Below are positions 1-12,626 of a stretch of 64,000 bases of DNA, one piece after another. The DNA lies in assembly GCA_946406115.1 (NCBI GenBank), contig OX291551.1, forward strand, positions 29,619,381-29,683,380. The letters run 5' to 3'. The position numbers and the translations under genes are program-made. The notes beneath the pieces were generated by a model, which ran no database searches, was not told the origin of the DNA, and saw nothing but the letters and a program-made list of their open reading frames with translations. This stretch comes from Apoda limacodes (lineage: Eukaryota > Arthropoda > Insecta > Lepidoptera > Limacodidae). Each line of letters starts with the position of its first letter. Position 1 is the first letter of the stretch.

Positions 1-1737
1 TTTTTTGACGTGACAACGTCTTATAAATTGGTTTGCCGGGTGACACTTCAAGAAACTGCGTTACGCTCCGCTCACGTTATGCGCTCACAAAGAGAGCGAG
101 TGAGAGGCACGCGGCATGGTTAGCCCGCCTAAGAGCGAGAGAGACAGACATAAAAAGTGAAAGGCACAAGTTGTCACGATTCCGGACGGTTGTCCGACAC
201 TAATTTTTTGCTGTATAACACAATGCTGTTTATTACATTAAAACTAGGTACCGTTGGAAATTTCAACAATTTATTTTATTTTATTTATCATCAATTTTCA
301 AATAATAAGAAAAACAAGAATACATATATAACCTAATACGATTTCTATTTTAAAAGGTATTATAAAGAGTTAAAGTTATGCATGGTAAAGTTTCAACACA
401 AATAAATAATTTCTATTGATATATTGCCCTTTTTACGATTCGACATTAGGATAGAAGAAGGCCGTAGTTAGGTAAAGGATGGCCGATATTAGGGAAATTT
501 GCCGTACAAAACTTTAAATGCGTATTATTCTTTGTCACGTAATTTAAGATGTTTATAATCACTATATATACTCAATAACATAAAGTGTAAATGTCAAATA
601 GCCGGACAATGCAAATTCAACGGTGGATAACTTCAAGGTTCAGGTATGGTTAGGACTGAAAGTTGCGTTTCATGTTAAGGGGCCGACATTTGGGTGTTTT
701 ACCCTACTCCATTTTAAAAAATACTAAGTACGAATATTGTTTACGAATTACAACCTTTGTAGATTATTTTGGCATTATTAATTATCTATTGACCGCCAAT
801 GTTACATTTATGTTACGTTTCATTTCTTTAGTCAATCAGTAGGCAGTGTACATGTTTTTTAAAAGTTACAACTTACTACTTAACTTCATCAACAATTTCG
901 TAACGTTATTTCGTACCGTACAATTATTTTGAAAAATACTTATTAAGTAGCCTATTATTATAATAAATTAATACTTATATATAAAACCTATAATATATAA
1001 GTATTAATTTAAAAATGGTAAAAGGTAAGTAAATATTTGTACTTATATTTTACCATTATTAACATTATTATGATTTTAAAGTCAATTTTAAAAACGGCAG
1101 ATACCGTATGAGTTGCCAAGTTACCTACCTATTTTATTATCGTCCTTGCTGGTCTCCGTGAAAAGATAAACGAATGTTAGCTCAGAAACCTCCTCCTATT
1201 TCAATATTCATTCCTGCCTATAAATAAAGAATTTTTCAAAAAAAAAAACTCGCATAACCCTTATAAGGTTGGATATTTTATCGGAGAGCGCGCCGAACAG
1301 AACGTCTAATACCTTTTCCATTACAACCAATGACATTCTTTTATGCCTATAACTTTTGCGCAAGTGATAGCAATAAATTTACATAGTTTTATCGCAATCG
1401 GATAAACAATATGGCAGCACATTAAATACTTATCAAATTGAAAAATTAATGATGATAATTCATTTATACTTTGTTAATGCTCAAAATATAGTATTCTTGG
1501 GTGAAAGTTATATCGCTTATCAGAATACTGACGTTCCAGCTATACGCCAAAATCATGGGGGAAGGGGGTCTCGCGCCCGCATCGTGTTCGATAGGGACAG
1601 CTACATTTTAGCAAAAATGTAAAACGCGCGCGGGCGCCGCGAAATGTATTCTCTTGAAGTTTACAGAAGTTGATGTCACGAAAGTGAAGTGTGTTATAAA
1701 CTTAAGGTACATAGACACCAACTTCAAATTGTAATTC
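1..1737. other. AT-rich non-coding stretch, no gene recognised
   Basis: No open frame with recognisable protein similarity is seen on either strand. Base composition is strongly AT-rich with scattered homopolymer runs. A short GATCA-type run (four copies, about 1738-1757) closes the stretch. The text just after it, with a pyrimidine-rich CCTCCTCC segment, resembles the edges of repeats common in moth genomes, but I cannot assign a family. Confidence 0.5.
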
Positions 1738-1802
1738 AGATCAGATCAGATCAGATTTGGAAACATCCAAATTGAGGACCTCCTCCTTTTTTGAAGTCGG
1801 TT

Positions 1803-2268
1803 AAAAAAATATTGAATTCCTTACCCAAAGGGTAATTAGCGGAACCTTATTACTAAGACTCCGCTGTCCGTCCGTCCGTCCGTCCGTCTGTCACCAGGCT
1901 GTATCTCATGAACCATGATAGATAGACAGTTGAAATTTTCACAAAAGATGTATTTCCGTTACCGCTATGACAACAAATACTAAAAAACAGAATAAAATAA
2001 ATATTTAAGGGGGTTCCCATACAATAAACGTAATTTTTTTGCTAGTTTTTGCACGATATTGATAACGGCAACAGGGAGACACTTCAAATATTCACAGAAG
2101 ATTAAGTCATATAGTTAATTTAAAGATAAATAATTAAATTAAAATAAAACAAATATTTAAGGGGGGCTCATATACAACAAACGTGATTTTTTTGCCGTTA
2201 TTATAGATAATGGTACGGAACCCTTCATGCGCGAGTCCGACTCGCACTTGGCCGATTTTTTTATGAAT
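1803..2268 (+). repeat. Lepidopteran-type interspersed repeat, copy A
   Basis: Contains a (TCCG)n run near 1868-1890, then GGCTGTATCTCATGAACC, and ends in a GC-richer block (GCGCGAGTCCGACTCGCACT) near 2230-2250. Two further copies in the window (about 21340-21535 and 53405-53632) share the central and 3' blocks, so this is a dispersed family. Copy A is longer because the block ending CAACAAACGTGATTTTTTT occurs twice (about 1990-2040 and 2145-2195), an internal duplication. There is no coding potential. The class (SINE, LINE tail or other) is not decided by what is visible. Confidence 0.7.
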
Positions 2269-2690
2269 AAAAACCATTTATTTATAGTTTAGTTTTTATT
2301 TATTTAATTATTTCTTCGGTATAATGCTATTTTTACAAATTTACTTCTACCATTTAGTACTAAGTAACCCTTGAAATGTTATTTTCATCTCATACTCTTA
2401 AAGAAGACCATATATTATCTAAAAGGCGGGTGAGAAGTAGTCAATGTCGGAAAGTAAACAAAGGAAAATTCAGTCTGTATAGGTATACAGCTACACTTCG
2501 ATAATTTTTAGGTGTATATATTTATTCTCAACTTGGTTGTTGATGTTTGGTTTGTAATGTTATTTAAGGTACCTGGTTATACCAGTTTAAATTAATTGAG
2601 GTAGCTCATGACAATTTAAAAATTATTTATACCAATAAGTTCTTTTTCATATTTGGCTTTGTTTACTTTGCGTAAATTCGAAATAAATAG

Positions 2691-3404
2691 GTAAATTTGG
2701 AAAATCCAAAAGTGCACGCCTCATAGCGATCATTCACATTTAAAAAAAAAATCTAAAACAAAAACTCAAGTTTTTTAAAATAAAATAACAAATAAGGTGA
2801 GGAAAAAATATACTATAAAATAAAAATAAATTATGTATTCAGATAATCGACATCTATCTATTTGTAACTGAACTTATGCTGACCAGAACATGCAAGAAAT
2901 TTCTTGCAAACTCACGTGTACGTCGAGAAATTACTGTAGATTACTAGATGGCAGTAGATGTATCATAAACGTGATCAACAAACGAATTCAGTTTCCAAAA
3001 ATATTTCCTACATTAAATTGCTTGTCGTTACTTTTTTTTAATTATAAAAAATATAGTAGTACTCTTCGCATACTAACTTGTGTTAAACTAAACTAAATAA
3101 AATATATATATATATATAGATATACAGTACACAGTGGTATATTAGTTTTTTATAAATTATAATTAAACGACAGTACTTAGAACGCTAATATTAACTAGGA
3201 ATCAGCACAGTGTAATACTTTATATATTAAAAACAAAAGTATTCCGGTAAGATGAATTTTTCGACCAATTTCTCTGCCACATACATGGTCACATAAACAC
3301 AGACTCACGGACGTCCAAGAATGATTAGTTTTAATGTAATTATTTATTTTTTGGCATGTCGAGAGTAGAGCACTACCCCACCGCTCCGCTTATGAGGCGT
3401 GCAA
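2691..3404. mobile_element. Non-autonomous DNA-transposon-like element with short inverted ends, copy 1
   Basis: The left part starts near TGCACGCCTCATAGCG (2713) and the right end reads CGCTTATGAGGCGTGCA (to about 3404), its near-perfect inverse complement. A second copy lies at 15361-15934. AAAG flanks both inverted ends in this copy, a possible 4-bp target duplication. However, about 20 bp to the left of the inverted end are also shared by both copies, so the true border is uncertain. This copy has about 265 bp (2830-3095) absent from copy 2 and lacks a block near the right end that copy 2 has. No transposase is encoded. Confidence 0.55.
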
Positions 3405-5500
3405 AAGTAGAGTGTTTAAGTTGGGTGAAAGGCCCATTTCATCCCTAAGTTAACAATCTTCTATTAACACACTTTTTTAAGTCGCTCGGCATTATACATA
3501 TTTCCTAGTAATTGTACAATTTCTATGTTTAACACATTTCCAGTAACATATTTCTGTAGGTATATTTTTACCGAACTTAATTAAGACTCTAATATGCTTT
3601 TATTACGTAGAACGTAAATTTTTATAAAGTCGAAATACTAAGAACAACAGGAAATCTTAATTGCCTTAAAACCGCTGCGAGAGATAATAATATTATTGGG
3701 TATTCCGAGTGGCGAGGGAGTAGCCCCAATGCCCCCAAATGGTATTTATTATGTATAACTTTGACTATTCTGAGGTCACATTGCGACAGATAAAACGGTA
3801 AAAAACCGTGTTTACGATTACGTTAAGCAGATGCGAACGATGCAAAAGATTTTAGGGTTCCGTGCCAAAATATAAGAAACAAATAGTATCTTATTTCGGC
3901 ATCTACAAGTGCAATGTCCATATATCAATATTTAGAAGAGAAGGTGGCGTTGCGTTGCGGTCTCCTGCTGTTAAACTGAAATAGTATATTACTGTCTAGG
4001 CTGTGAAAGTAAGCCTTTGCTTGACAAGTAGAATTTGAAGAAAAAAGGTTTTATGTTGCCTTTCCTGCTAACAGCTTTTATGATAGAGATCTACGTAAAT
4101 ACTTGGCCTCATCATTTCGAATGTTTCGCAAGGTTCGAAAGGGACGATGCTAATTTAATTTATAGTACTAAAATTCCCATAATCTCCATGGAGATCCGCA
4201 ATCGGAATAGTGGGAGATACCGACGAACTCACCTCACGGTTCGTCCTTCAAACTGTACTTAGTGTTAAGTGGGACAAAGTTACTGGGTGACCTCAAGTTC
4301 TTAGAGAACGTGATAGAAAGCGTTACTTGTCAAGAAAAGGGTAAAATAGGACTAAGTTACAAGGGTGTTATCTTACACGTGGTTCAACCTACGGTAGAAA
4401 CCTAAATAACGTTTTTTACCCTTTGGGGAAAAACGGTTCTATTACCACACCGTAATCAGCTAATATCAGCAAAACATAGAATAAAATAAGTCCTACAAAC
4501 ACAATGCTTCTTCTGTTGACAACATATTTTTTGAAGTGAAAACTTCTTTAGCGGTGTTGTGCACTTTTTTTGGTATGGGTAAAAAAATGGTAAACTCGCG
4601 TCAGGTCACACGTCCTGATCGTGAAAATTCGTAAGACGGATGGAGAGTAGACAGCTGGCGCGGCGTAGGAGAGGGAGTATCCCCCTCTCTTTCTACGACG
4701 CGGCGAAAATGTATGCCTGCGCCTGCTGTTTCGTTTAGGCGGCGCAGGGCGCTTGCGCGAATGGTCGTGTGTGTTTATGTTACAGCGTGCTACGCGCATC
4801 CATGGATGGTGACAGCTAATGGCTCGACCGTCTGTGTAGTGGCCATACTGCTGTGTATTTGTAAAATTCGTGTATATAAAGTGTTTAAAATATGGAAATT
4901 GAACAAAGTGCATCTTTGTCTTTGTAAAATACGGAAACCGTAATGCCACGACTATTATAATTTTTATTTTTAGTATTCGCGATTATGAGTAGTACAGGGA
5001 GGTTGGATATGGAATTTTAATTCTATGACAGATTGCGATGTCAAATATACTACGTCAAAAAAGTAAATAAACAAACATTATTATTTCTTGACAATGTCAA
5101 AGACATGTCTTGTGACATATTTGAGTGTTAAGCGCGAATCGTGTGTAAAGGTTTTGACTTCTGCCGGCACTCCCGGAGTGCAACTTTTCTTTCTTGATGG
5201 CTTGGTAGGAAAAGTTTGTATTGTATTTTCTTTATTTTTCTGTATTTAAGGTCTTGGAATCACCTTAAGTGATTAGGTTATTTTAGGTAATAAATAACTT
5301 GTTGAGTAAGCTTGAATGAGAATATTATTACTAAACCTTGTCCTTCGGATCCCGTGTTTCTTTTCTTCTGAACCTTCGCTTAGGAGTTTTTACTATACCT
5401 CTGAGTGATTCAAGCTGGCTAATAGTATTGTTTGCTGAATTCGTTATGAATTAATTAATCATAATCGTAAACATTAAGATTAATCAGTCTCAATTTTTAA
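3405..5500. other. No supported gene; scattered short ORFs only
   Basis: The stretch is AT-rich apart from 4620-4830, which is locally GC-richer and open in overlapping frames on both strands (133 codons minus, 76 codons plus). Neither translation shows a recognised domain. Two overlapping frames in one GC-rich patch is what chance predicts when stop codons are rare. A 75-codon plus-strand frame at 4035-4262 is also unrecognised. Confidence 0.4.
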
Positions 5501-5503
5501 CAA

Positions 5504-6660
5504 TTAATGATTCAATAGAAGAAAAGAAAATGCTGCGGAAGCTGATATGTTTGCTTCTTTCAATAAAGGTTTTATCCGGCAATGACTAGCTGTGACCGTA
5601 CGTAATGCTGCTTTTACGACATCTCGAGTATTAAATAGAGTTTCAAATTTTCTTGCGCCTTGACGTTCTTGACACAGGGAGATTAATTGTTTTACCCAAG
5701 CCATGATGGACTAACCTGATTTCCTGTGTGAAGTGCTGTCACCGTTTTACGGCCAAAAGATGATCTCATTATCCTTTTCTTCAAACTTTTTTTGGTGTAA
5801 GCTTAATAGCGTCAGATCGTGCATGCTTCGTTCAGATGCAAGTAACAGTAATATGCAGGTATGACGGGCAACTGCAAATAAACATTTAACATCAACGTTA
5901 TAAGACTCTAAATTTTATCAGAATATCCATACTCCATGTTGGATGAGGCTCCTCTTTCGGTTTCTTTGAGAGTATTTCCTTAATTGCGTGGAGAACAATT
6001 GGATGTGAACTTAAGTAGGAGCTTATATGCAGATTGGTAGGTGGTTTTGTGAAGTGATATAGAACAGGGTGCCAATTTTACAACTTCACACAGCTAACAA
6101 AGAAAATGTGCCAAGTCAGCTGTTCCAGGATTATCAACTTTAATATTGTTCTTGGACGCCCACCTGCGCCATCTAAACCATGTTGGCCAGAAGTTGTAGC
6201 AGCTCTACTTCGAAGGTGTTCCAGTCAGAAAGTTCATTGACCCAGCCCGTTTTCTTCAAACAAGTTCAAGTTGGCAAGTTCTTTTGCAGGTCTATCAGAT
6301 TGCAAGGAGGATCTCGGATCTGCTATCGCTGTTGGATTGCTCGTTTCTTTAATATCGGTGCCCAAAATGTTCTGTTCAAGACCTCTAGTCAAGTGGAACA
6401 GAACATTTTATGTTGTAAGTGGTGAAATACTCTCGGCATCAGAGCCGGAGGAGGAAATATCCATCCTACACCGTATTTTCAGTTTCGGCTGAAAGCGTCT
6501 GTGTACTGACTCCTGGCAGCGGTTGAGTCCTCTGATTCGTAAGTTGATGCAACTACTGAGCGCTTCGACGCAAACAGGTCTAATTCTAAAAACACGGGCC
6601 GTACAGAAATTACAAACTCGCGTCATTAAAGCCTTCGGCCTTAGACTTCTAAATATCATC
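5504..6660 (-). pseudogene. Unrecognised decayed coding-like or repeat segment
   Basis: Minus-strand frames 6659-6408 (83 codons) and 5704-5504 (66 codons) are joined by further open stretches broken by frameshifts. A piece at 6595-6660 (CAAACTCGCGTCATTAA and following bases) recurs at about 15125-15195, so at least part is a dispersed repeat. I cannot assign a transposase or reverse transcriptase motif. Most likely the remnant of a mobile element. Basis: repetition seen in sequence, identity unknown. Confidence 0.3.
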
Positions 6661-6914
6661 TCGTTGGTAATTTTCCGTAAAGTAACTGTTAAAGTACTTC
6701 CGCAACATAGTTACAGGAATTATAAAAATAGTTTCCATAAACAAAATACTTTCGTTCACGAGGAAAACACAATATTCTTTTTTTTTTGCTCGTTCAGAAT
6801 ATTGTTGGCATTAAAATATTTACATGTATAAACAAGTAGATATTTTAAATAAAATCTAACGCAATATTAATTGGAAGTTGCGTTTGTTTACAAACAATCG
6901 CATTTTCCCCGAGA
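6661..6914. other. AT-rich spacer
   Basis: Nothing recognised. It lies between the decayed coding-like segment and the minisatellite. Confidence 0.4.
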
Positions 6915-7262
6915 CGCAGTTTGTTGTCGAAGCGTTTAGGGAAAACTGTGGGTATGAAGTATCCGTGTCAAAACGATAGAAGACTGTAGTTCTAACGTGA
7001 CTTGTCCGTGCCGTAGAAATCAGAGAAGACTGTATGTATGATGTTACCGTGTTGAAGTGATCAGGGAAAACTGTACGTATGACGTGTCCATATTGAAGAG
7101 ATCAGGTAAGACTATACGTATGATGTGTCCGTGTCGAAGCGATGAAAGACTGTACGCATGACGTGTCCGTACGTAAACGGTGGAAGACTTTACGTGTGGC
7201 GTGTCCGTGTCTAAGCGATGGAACAATGCACGTATGACGTGTCCGCCTCGAAGCGATTAGGG
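6915..7262. repeat. Degenerate minisatellite, 36-46 bp unit, about eight copies
   Basis: Units share a core of the form GAAGACTGTACGTATGACGT followed by GTCCGTGTCGAAGCGAT. Successive units begin near 6939, 6980, 7026, 7067, 7109, 7145, 7183 and 7221. Unit length varies and identity decreases toward the left end, which looks like an old array. The repeat keeps short frames open on the minus strand, which explains the small ORFs there; these are not taken as genes. Confidence 0.75.
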
Positions 7263-7510
7263 AAGAAAGTAGGTAGGTACGTATCAGAATATGAAAGTAA
7301 AATCACACAAATTATATAACAATGGAAAATTAAATATGATGCAAAAAGTATTGCTTCACGATTATCCATTTTACATAACAGTTGAAATATGTTGCGACAT
7401 TGTGTCATACAAGTTGATGACGTTGATGCCGCTTGTTACTTAGATACCTACTTACCTCACATTCTTCAGTTTCCTGTAAAGTTTCCTTTACAATGTTCTG
7501 TTCAAGTTCT

Positions 7511-7843
7511 GTTAACCTGTGCATTCCCCAGACTCGTTACCTCTGCACAAACAGTACCTACTCCCGGTGTCAAACAAGTGTAAAATCATCATTATCTTTA
7601 GGGTTTTTTTTTCTGTACTGAGCTAGGGTGAGTTACATCTTTTGGTATCACAGTTTTTTGACTTTTTACTTAATAGACAAAGGAATTAATTGATAAACCA
7701 AAATATGTTACTTTCCCCTGTCGGTATTTTACAGAAAAAAAACCCCAAATATAAAAGTATAATGATGATTTTACAGTTGTTTGTGAGCCGAAATATGTAT
7801 TGTTTGTGCAGAGATAACGAGTCTGGGGAATGCACAGGTTAAC
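7511..7843. repeat. Large inverted repeat, 85-bp arms, 163-bp loop
   Basis: The left arm 7511-7595 begins GTTAACCTGTGCATTCCCCA. The right arm 7759-7843 is its inverse complement with scattered mismatches, mostly in the middle of the arm. A transcript could fold into a long hairpin. The loop holds a poly-T/poly-A pair (about 7602-7610 and 7735-7742). It could be a foldback element or a local inverted duplication; no coding content. Confidence 0.75.
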
Positions 7844-8356
7844 CAGTTTGAATGACTATTAAAATAACTACCGATAATTTAATAATTACTTATTATTAAT
7901 AAATGTAAAAAAACCGGCTGAGCACCGAGCAGTATAGACGCCTTGGTTACGGTTTTTAGCAAAAATAGTTATCAATGCTATGAATAGCCAAAGGTTTTGA
8001 AAACGGTTGTTAGTAAAAATGACGATTAATATACTACTTTTATCGAAATAAAATAAAATTTTAATTGGATAAAAGTTTAAAAAAATATAAGATCCATGTC
8101 TTGTAACACTAACAAATTTTTTTGAAAATATAGATACATTGTTTATTTCCTAAAATAACCTTCCAGTACCACACTTAATGGCCAAGAATGAAATTTGAAT
8201 CGTTGTCAACAATATTGTTATCGAATCACGGACAAAGACGAGGAATTGGTTTGTGAAAATATTGTTTTATAATTTTAATTTAGCTTATGTCAAATTCAGC
8301 GTCTAAGAAACGAATTTGTGAAACAAAACTGAAATAGACCTAAACATTCCCTGCTT
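7844..8356. other. No gene recognised
   Basis: AT-rich sequence with a few imperfect short repeats and no usable open frame. Confidence 0.4.
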
Positions 8357-8412
8357 CCCTGCTGCGAGTGCTGTGTGTGCTGCGAGTGCTGTGTGTGCTG
8401 CTAGTGCTGCGA
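8357..8412. repeat. Short GC-rich tandem repeat (about 20-bp unit)
   Basis: Nearly three units of GCTGCGAGTGCTGTGTGT run in tandem. It is locally GC-richer than its surroundings and non-coding as far as can be seen. Confidence 0.6.
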
Positions 8413-8529
8413 CCAACAACGGCACCCGTATTTAAAGGTAACTCAAAGCGTCATCTTCAAATTTTAATCATCGTCATTAACTGTTGCCTTATCATCGGAC
8501 TTGTGTTAAGTTGGAGCTTTTAGCATGAA

Positions 8530-9345
8530 CAGTGCTTCTTTTGGAATATTTTTAACTTTGTTCTTGACTGGTTTTTGCCTACTGGTGTCCATCGACATCA
8601 TATACCCATTGCTTGCTATGCAGATGACAATACCGGAGACGCTTCTTACCCAAGACGTTCAATCATCCCTCGTTCCGTCGTGGAGGAAAAAGCGCGGAGA
8701 ATTTAGTGGTATAAAAAAAAAAACTTGTGACGATAATCTATACCACTTTTTACGGTCTCCGACTGGGGACGAGAAAACTTGGTCCGATTCAACAAAATGA
8801 AGATACAAGTCTGCGCGTCCACCGCTTAGTTTTCTAATTCCCATTCACTACGGTCACACAATTCCAGAACACAACTCTCTACGTCTCCAAGAGCATGCGA
8901 TCATCGGTGTTGACATCTCCAGCGACACTTGGTATACTTTGTTGAGTTGAGTACTTTAACCTTGAGACTTTACCGGCCCCACAAGGAGTACTGCTACTAT
9001 CTCTGGGTAGGTGCACCCGCATACCATCTTGCCCCTTTTTACTCAGGTTAACGACGAATTGTCTACAATCCTAAACTCACAAACCGTACCGGACCATTTG
9101 GTCTGAGTAGGAAGTTTGCCTCATGTGTTCTGCCGCTCGTATAATGGGCTATGTTCTGGAAAGTTGTTCGGAGTTATAAAATCGCACCGCTCATTATCGA
9201 ATCGACGGGCAATTTATGCTGATACTTTAGAACCGAAATAGTCACGCACAGTGCGGTTTCGGAGTTTCCTTCCACGAGTGCTCGTGTTGTGGAATGAGCT
9301 CCTTGCCAAAGTTTTATCTAAGGACTACAGTATAGGGTTCGTTAG
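8530..9345 (+). pseudogene. LINE (jockey/CR1-like) reverse transcriptase, fragment 1
   Basis: From about 8608 one frame reads CYADDNTGDASY, which is the YADD active-site motif of non-LTR reverse transcriptases, followed by a VVEEK segment also found in the copies at 19.9 kb and 28.9-29.7 kb. A poly-A run and frameshift at about 8711-8722 break the frame. Coding similarity resumes at about 8985-9025 (a YLWVGAP-like segment) and 9120-9340 (the C-terminal PRVLVLWNEL-like part). Stops and frameshifts show it is dead. Family identity is from the protein motifs; clade is inferred. Confidence 0.75.
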
Positions 9346-9740
9346 TTGAAGGCCCGTCCTGCGTCGCCATTAGATTTGTAACGTTTCTATATACAAGATA
9401 TATACTTAATATAGAAACAATACAAAACATTCTAAAAATAGCTTTAGCTAGTTCCAATTAAGTTTTTGAAATACGCTTTCTACGAACAGTAAATAAAAAG
9501 TATCCAATGCGGCGCTGGTCTTAAGAAAGAAGTGTTAATTTTTTCTTATTTAATTTTTTTATACCACTAAGGTGGGAAATAAACTTGCAGTCTACTTTTG
9601 GACGCTTGCAACAATAGCAACAAATTACAATATTTACTTAGAATTAGATATTAAAGGGTCAGCAACGCACTAGAAATGCCTCTGGTGCTGCAAGCGTCCC
9701 TGGGCTGCGACGACTAGTCTGGTCAGATCGTTCCAATAGG
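9346..9740 (+). repeat. LINE 3' tail-like sequence
   Basis: Follows the LINE coding remnant. The block 9654-9715 (GTCAGCAACGCACTAGAAAT, then a CTGGTGCTGCAAGCGTCC-type text) matches the sort of 3' untranslated tail carried by many lepidopteran LINE copies. A related block begins with ATACCACTAA at 9561 and again at about 47442. Assignment is from recall of such repeats and is moderately secure. Confidence 0.45.
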
Positions 9741-10456
9741 AACGAAATGCGTTCTATTCGTCATTAATGCGTTCTGCTATTTCATTTTCCGTTCTTTTTT
9801 CTTGGTGACCATTTCGGACACGAGCCACTTTATCCTATAACGAAACGAACGTTTCCGGTGGTCCGTCTCCTGTAAAGGACTAGAAGTTGTAGGAAACGAT
9901 GGAAGTTTCTAGGCATCCACTCTTAGGTTCATTATTGGTGTTGTAATTTGACGTAACGTTTTTCTGCTGAACGTTGTTCATTAAAAAATCTATCGGAGAT
10001 TATGTCATATTAGTTGGAATTAAATACTATATTAGCTGTAAACTGAAACATAGTTACTTACTTGTAAAAACCGACGTGTACTATAGATATTATAGTTTTT
10101 CTTTTCTCTTCTTATTGTGTAATGATCGTTTGTGAATTAGGTAAGTACTAACTATGCATTTTATTTACATGTAGCACAACAGTTTTTAGTAACGGCTATA
10201 CCGTTACCTTTCAGCTCTGTACCGTGACTGACTGACTTACTGCCTACACAGATTTTTAAGTGTGCGGTTTTCAAGAATATAATAAAGATAGAACTACAAA
10301 TAGTTTCTTCGGCCTAGAGCCCGATCAGCGATCTTCCACGTCGATCACACCCCGCAGGTCTCCGCCGCCAAAGTAGGTAGACGCGGACGGGATTGATTTT
10401 AGGTGACCTAACGACGTGTATATAGTGAGTGGTAAACGCCAAGGCTTTAGTAAGCC
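9741..10456. other. No gene recognised
   Basis: Mixed-composition sequence without a convincing frame or repeat. Confidence 0.4.
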
Positions 10457-10672
10457 GGCAGAATGCTATGCCGCACGTGGCTAGCACAATGCAATGCCGC
10501 ACGTGGCTGTCACGATGCTGAGCAGCACGTGGCAGAAGTACGCCCCGTAGCCACGGTGATCAGCCGGTGCTCAGGCTGAAACACGGCCACTGTGCAGGCC
10601 GAGGATTTGGAGTATAGAGTACTTCAGGCAGGCCGACGATTTGGAGTATAGAGCACTCCAGGCCTCCCTCAG
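10457..10672. repeat. Two small tandem repeats, CACGTGGC-type and 38-bp type
   Basis: At 10457-10535 the phrase GCACGTGGC recurs three times about 30 bp apart. At 10598-10672 a unit with GATTTGGAGTATAGAG is duplicated with a spacing of about 38 bp. The area is GC-richer than its surroundings, which keeps overlapping minus-strand frames open without any recognisable protein. Confidence 0.6.
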
Positions 10673-11935
10673 TGCTGACGTCGCTAGCAGGCTGACGCGC
10701 ACCAGCCCTTGCAGTAGTAGAGAGAAGCAGCCTTCTCTCAGACCCCACCCTCTTAAGTTTTGTTTAATACTATGTATAATGTTGTCTTGAAAAATAAGCT
10801 TATATACTCTTAGAACGAAACGACTATTAATCTTTCGATGTTTGAATGACGCATATAGCTTGGCTTGGCCACTCAACAATAAGTTCTAAGTTCACTTCCA
10901 CGCAGACTCTTATTGAAAATTTAAATATCTTGGTTTGGAGTTTCGTAACGTTGACAGTATAAGTAATAATAAAAAATGCGCCTACGAGTTCACGGAAAAT
11001 CATTTTTTCATGTTTATAGGTAACGCAGCTGTGTCTTTTGAGTCGCATATAGCAGCTAACTAGCGCCGCCATTAGATATCCTCAATTTTCTCTTCGTAGA
11101 AAACGAATTTCTAAAATCCAAATGTCGCAAATATAAAGCTAGTCATAAGCTATTTTTAGAAGGTTTTATATAGTTTCTAAATAATATCTGTGAGTCACAG
11201 TCTAAATTATTTACTTTACCTAAATTATTACAAAATGTTTTACGGGGTTCTTACTTGGGGGTGATTAGCCGAGGAAATCAGCTCCCGACATATTCGGTGG
11301 TGTTGCAAGCACCATGATCGCGAGATGACTGCCGTACTTGCGAGTTTATACAAAGTCTATGGGCAAACATAAAAAACATCTATCTACCCTCTTTCTTTTT
11401 CGTTTTGTTACGGAACTACTAGAACTCACTCGAAAGTCACCGCGATAGTATATACTCACTGTGTCACTGCGTTTTTCGGAACCTACTAATTTATGACTGT
11501 TTGTTTATTAATCCTAACACTGGATTCCACGCATTCGACTATTTAAACCCATCTTCCCTATTAAAATTTCTATATTTATTAATTTCAATTGCCTCTTTAA
11601 CTAGTCTAGGTACATGTGGCGTTCTGTCAACAGTATTTGTGGATTGTGAAATTCGATCGAAAGGTTAGTGCCCGACTCCTATGTTCAGTAATGGCTGAAT
11701 TTTGTTTGTCATTGTTTAACAGCTTTAATATGTTCAGTTATGCGGCACGCGATGAATTTTTTGTTTGTTCAATGTATGCACTGCCGCAACTGCAGTCTAT
11801 TTTGTACAAACCCGGATTTTCCAGAGTTAGGCTGTCCTAAGTGGAACGCAGGTTTTGTGCGATTTTCTTTAAGGGAGTATATATGGTCTTTATTGAATAT
11901 TTGTTCAATATGTTGCCGATCTTATCTGTTACTCC
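10673..11935. other. No gene recognised
   Basis: Short frames on both strands (for example 74 codons at 11616-11840 plus) show no recognisable domain. Treated as non-coding. Confidence 0.4.
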
Positions 11936-11939
11936 TTAA

Positions 11940-12470
11940 TTATGCGGCAAAAGGCTGACGTTTTACCCTATAAGCTAGGGACTCGCTTTTCTTGGATTTG
12001 CGGTGAACACCTTGCATGTGGTATCCGTTTTTCCTTAATACTTCCTGTACCTTTGCTAATTCCTTCGGAAGGTGCTCACCATCACATAAGTCGAATGCTC
12101 GATTGGTAAGGGAGCTTACTACTGCATTTAGATGACGGGGGTGGTGATGTGAAGTCACATGAAGGTACCGATCAGTGTGAGTTGGCTTTCTGTAAACTGT
12201 ATTCTGTAAACTGTACGAGTCCCATCTACTTTCACCGTTATTTTTAGATCCAGGAACGCCAACGATCTTTCTTGTTCTCATTCTACCGTAATCCGCATGT
12301 TACTGTGGATGCCATAGAGATAATCTAAGCACTCCTTTATCTCCTTTTCTCCACTCTTCAGTATGCAAAAAACATCATCCACGTACCTCTTCTAAGTTGT
12401 AAGTGGGACTGGCGGTGTGGAGACCTCTCGCTCTTCAAAGTGCTCCATCCACAAATTCGCTACCGCTATA
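11940..12470 (-). pseudogene. Penelope-like element reverse transcriptase fragment
   Basis: On the minus strand the region near 12390-12360 encodes KRYVDDVFC, the active-site motif of Penelope-like reverse transcriptases. It is followed by a frame (12281-11940) with TVYRKPTHTDRYLH and a SHHHPRHLNAVVSSL segment, hallmarks of this family's thumb/linker region. The first part is preceded by an in-frame stop just before KRYVDD, and a frameshift separates the two parts, so the copy is dead. The C-terminal GIY-YIG endonuclease expected of the family is not seen. Confidence 0.85.
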
Positions 12471-12626
12471 TGTATACGATAGACAATGTTGGAAAACATT
12501 AATATATTCCATCAAGATGTTATTATTTTGCTGCTTATTTGTAAATTCTGACACTGGGTCATTCGTAAATTATTTTTAATAGTGATATTAAGCGTGAATC
12601 TTTAAAACAATAATCTAAATTAATAG

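Noticed and set aside
4548..4949. 133-codon minus-strand ORF as a gene
   Set aside because: Located in a local GC-rich patch, overlapped by an open frame on the other strand, no recognisable domain, and atypical Arg/His/Pro-rich composition.
6915..7262. CRISPR-like array
   Set aside because: Units are contiguous and diverged, without unique spacers, and the genome is animal.
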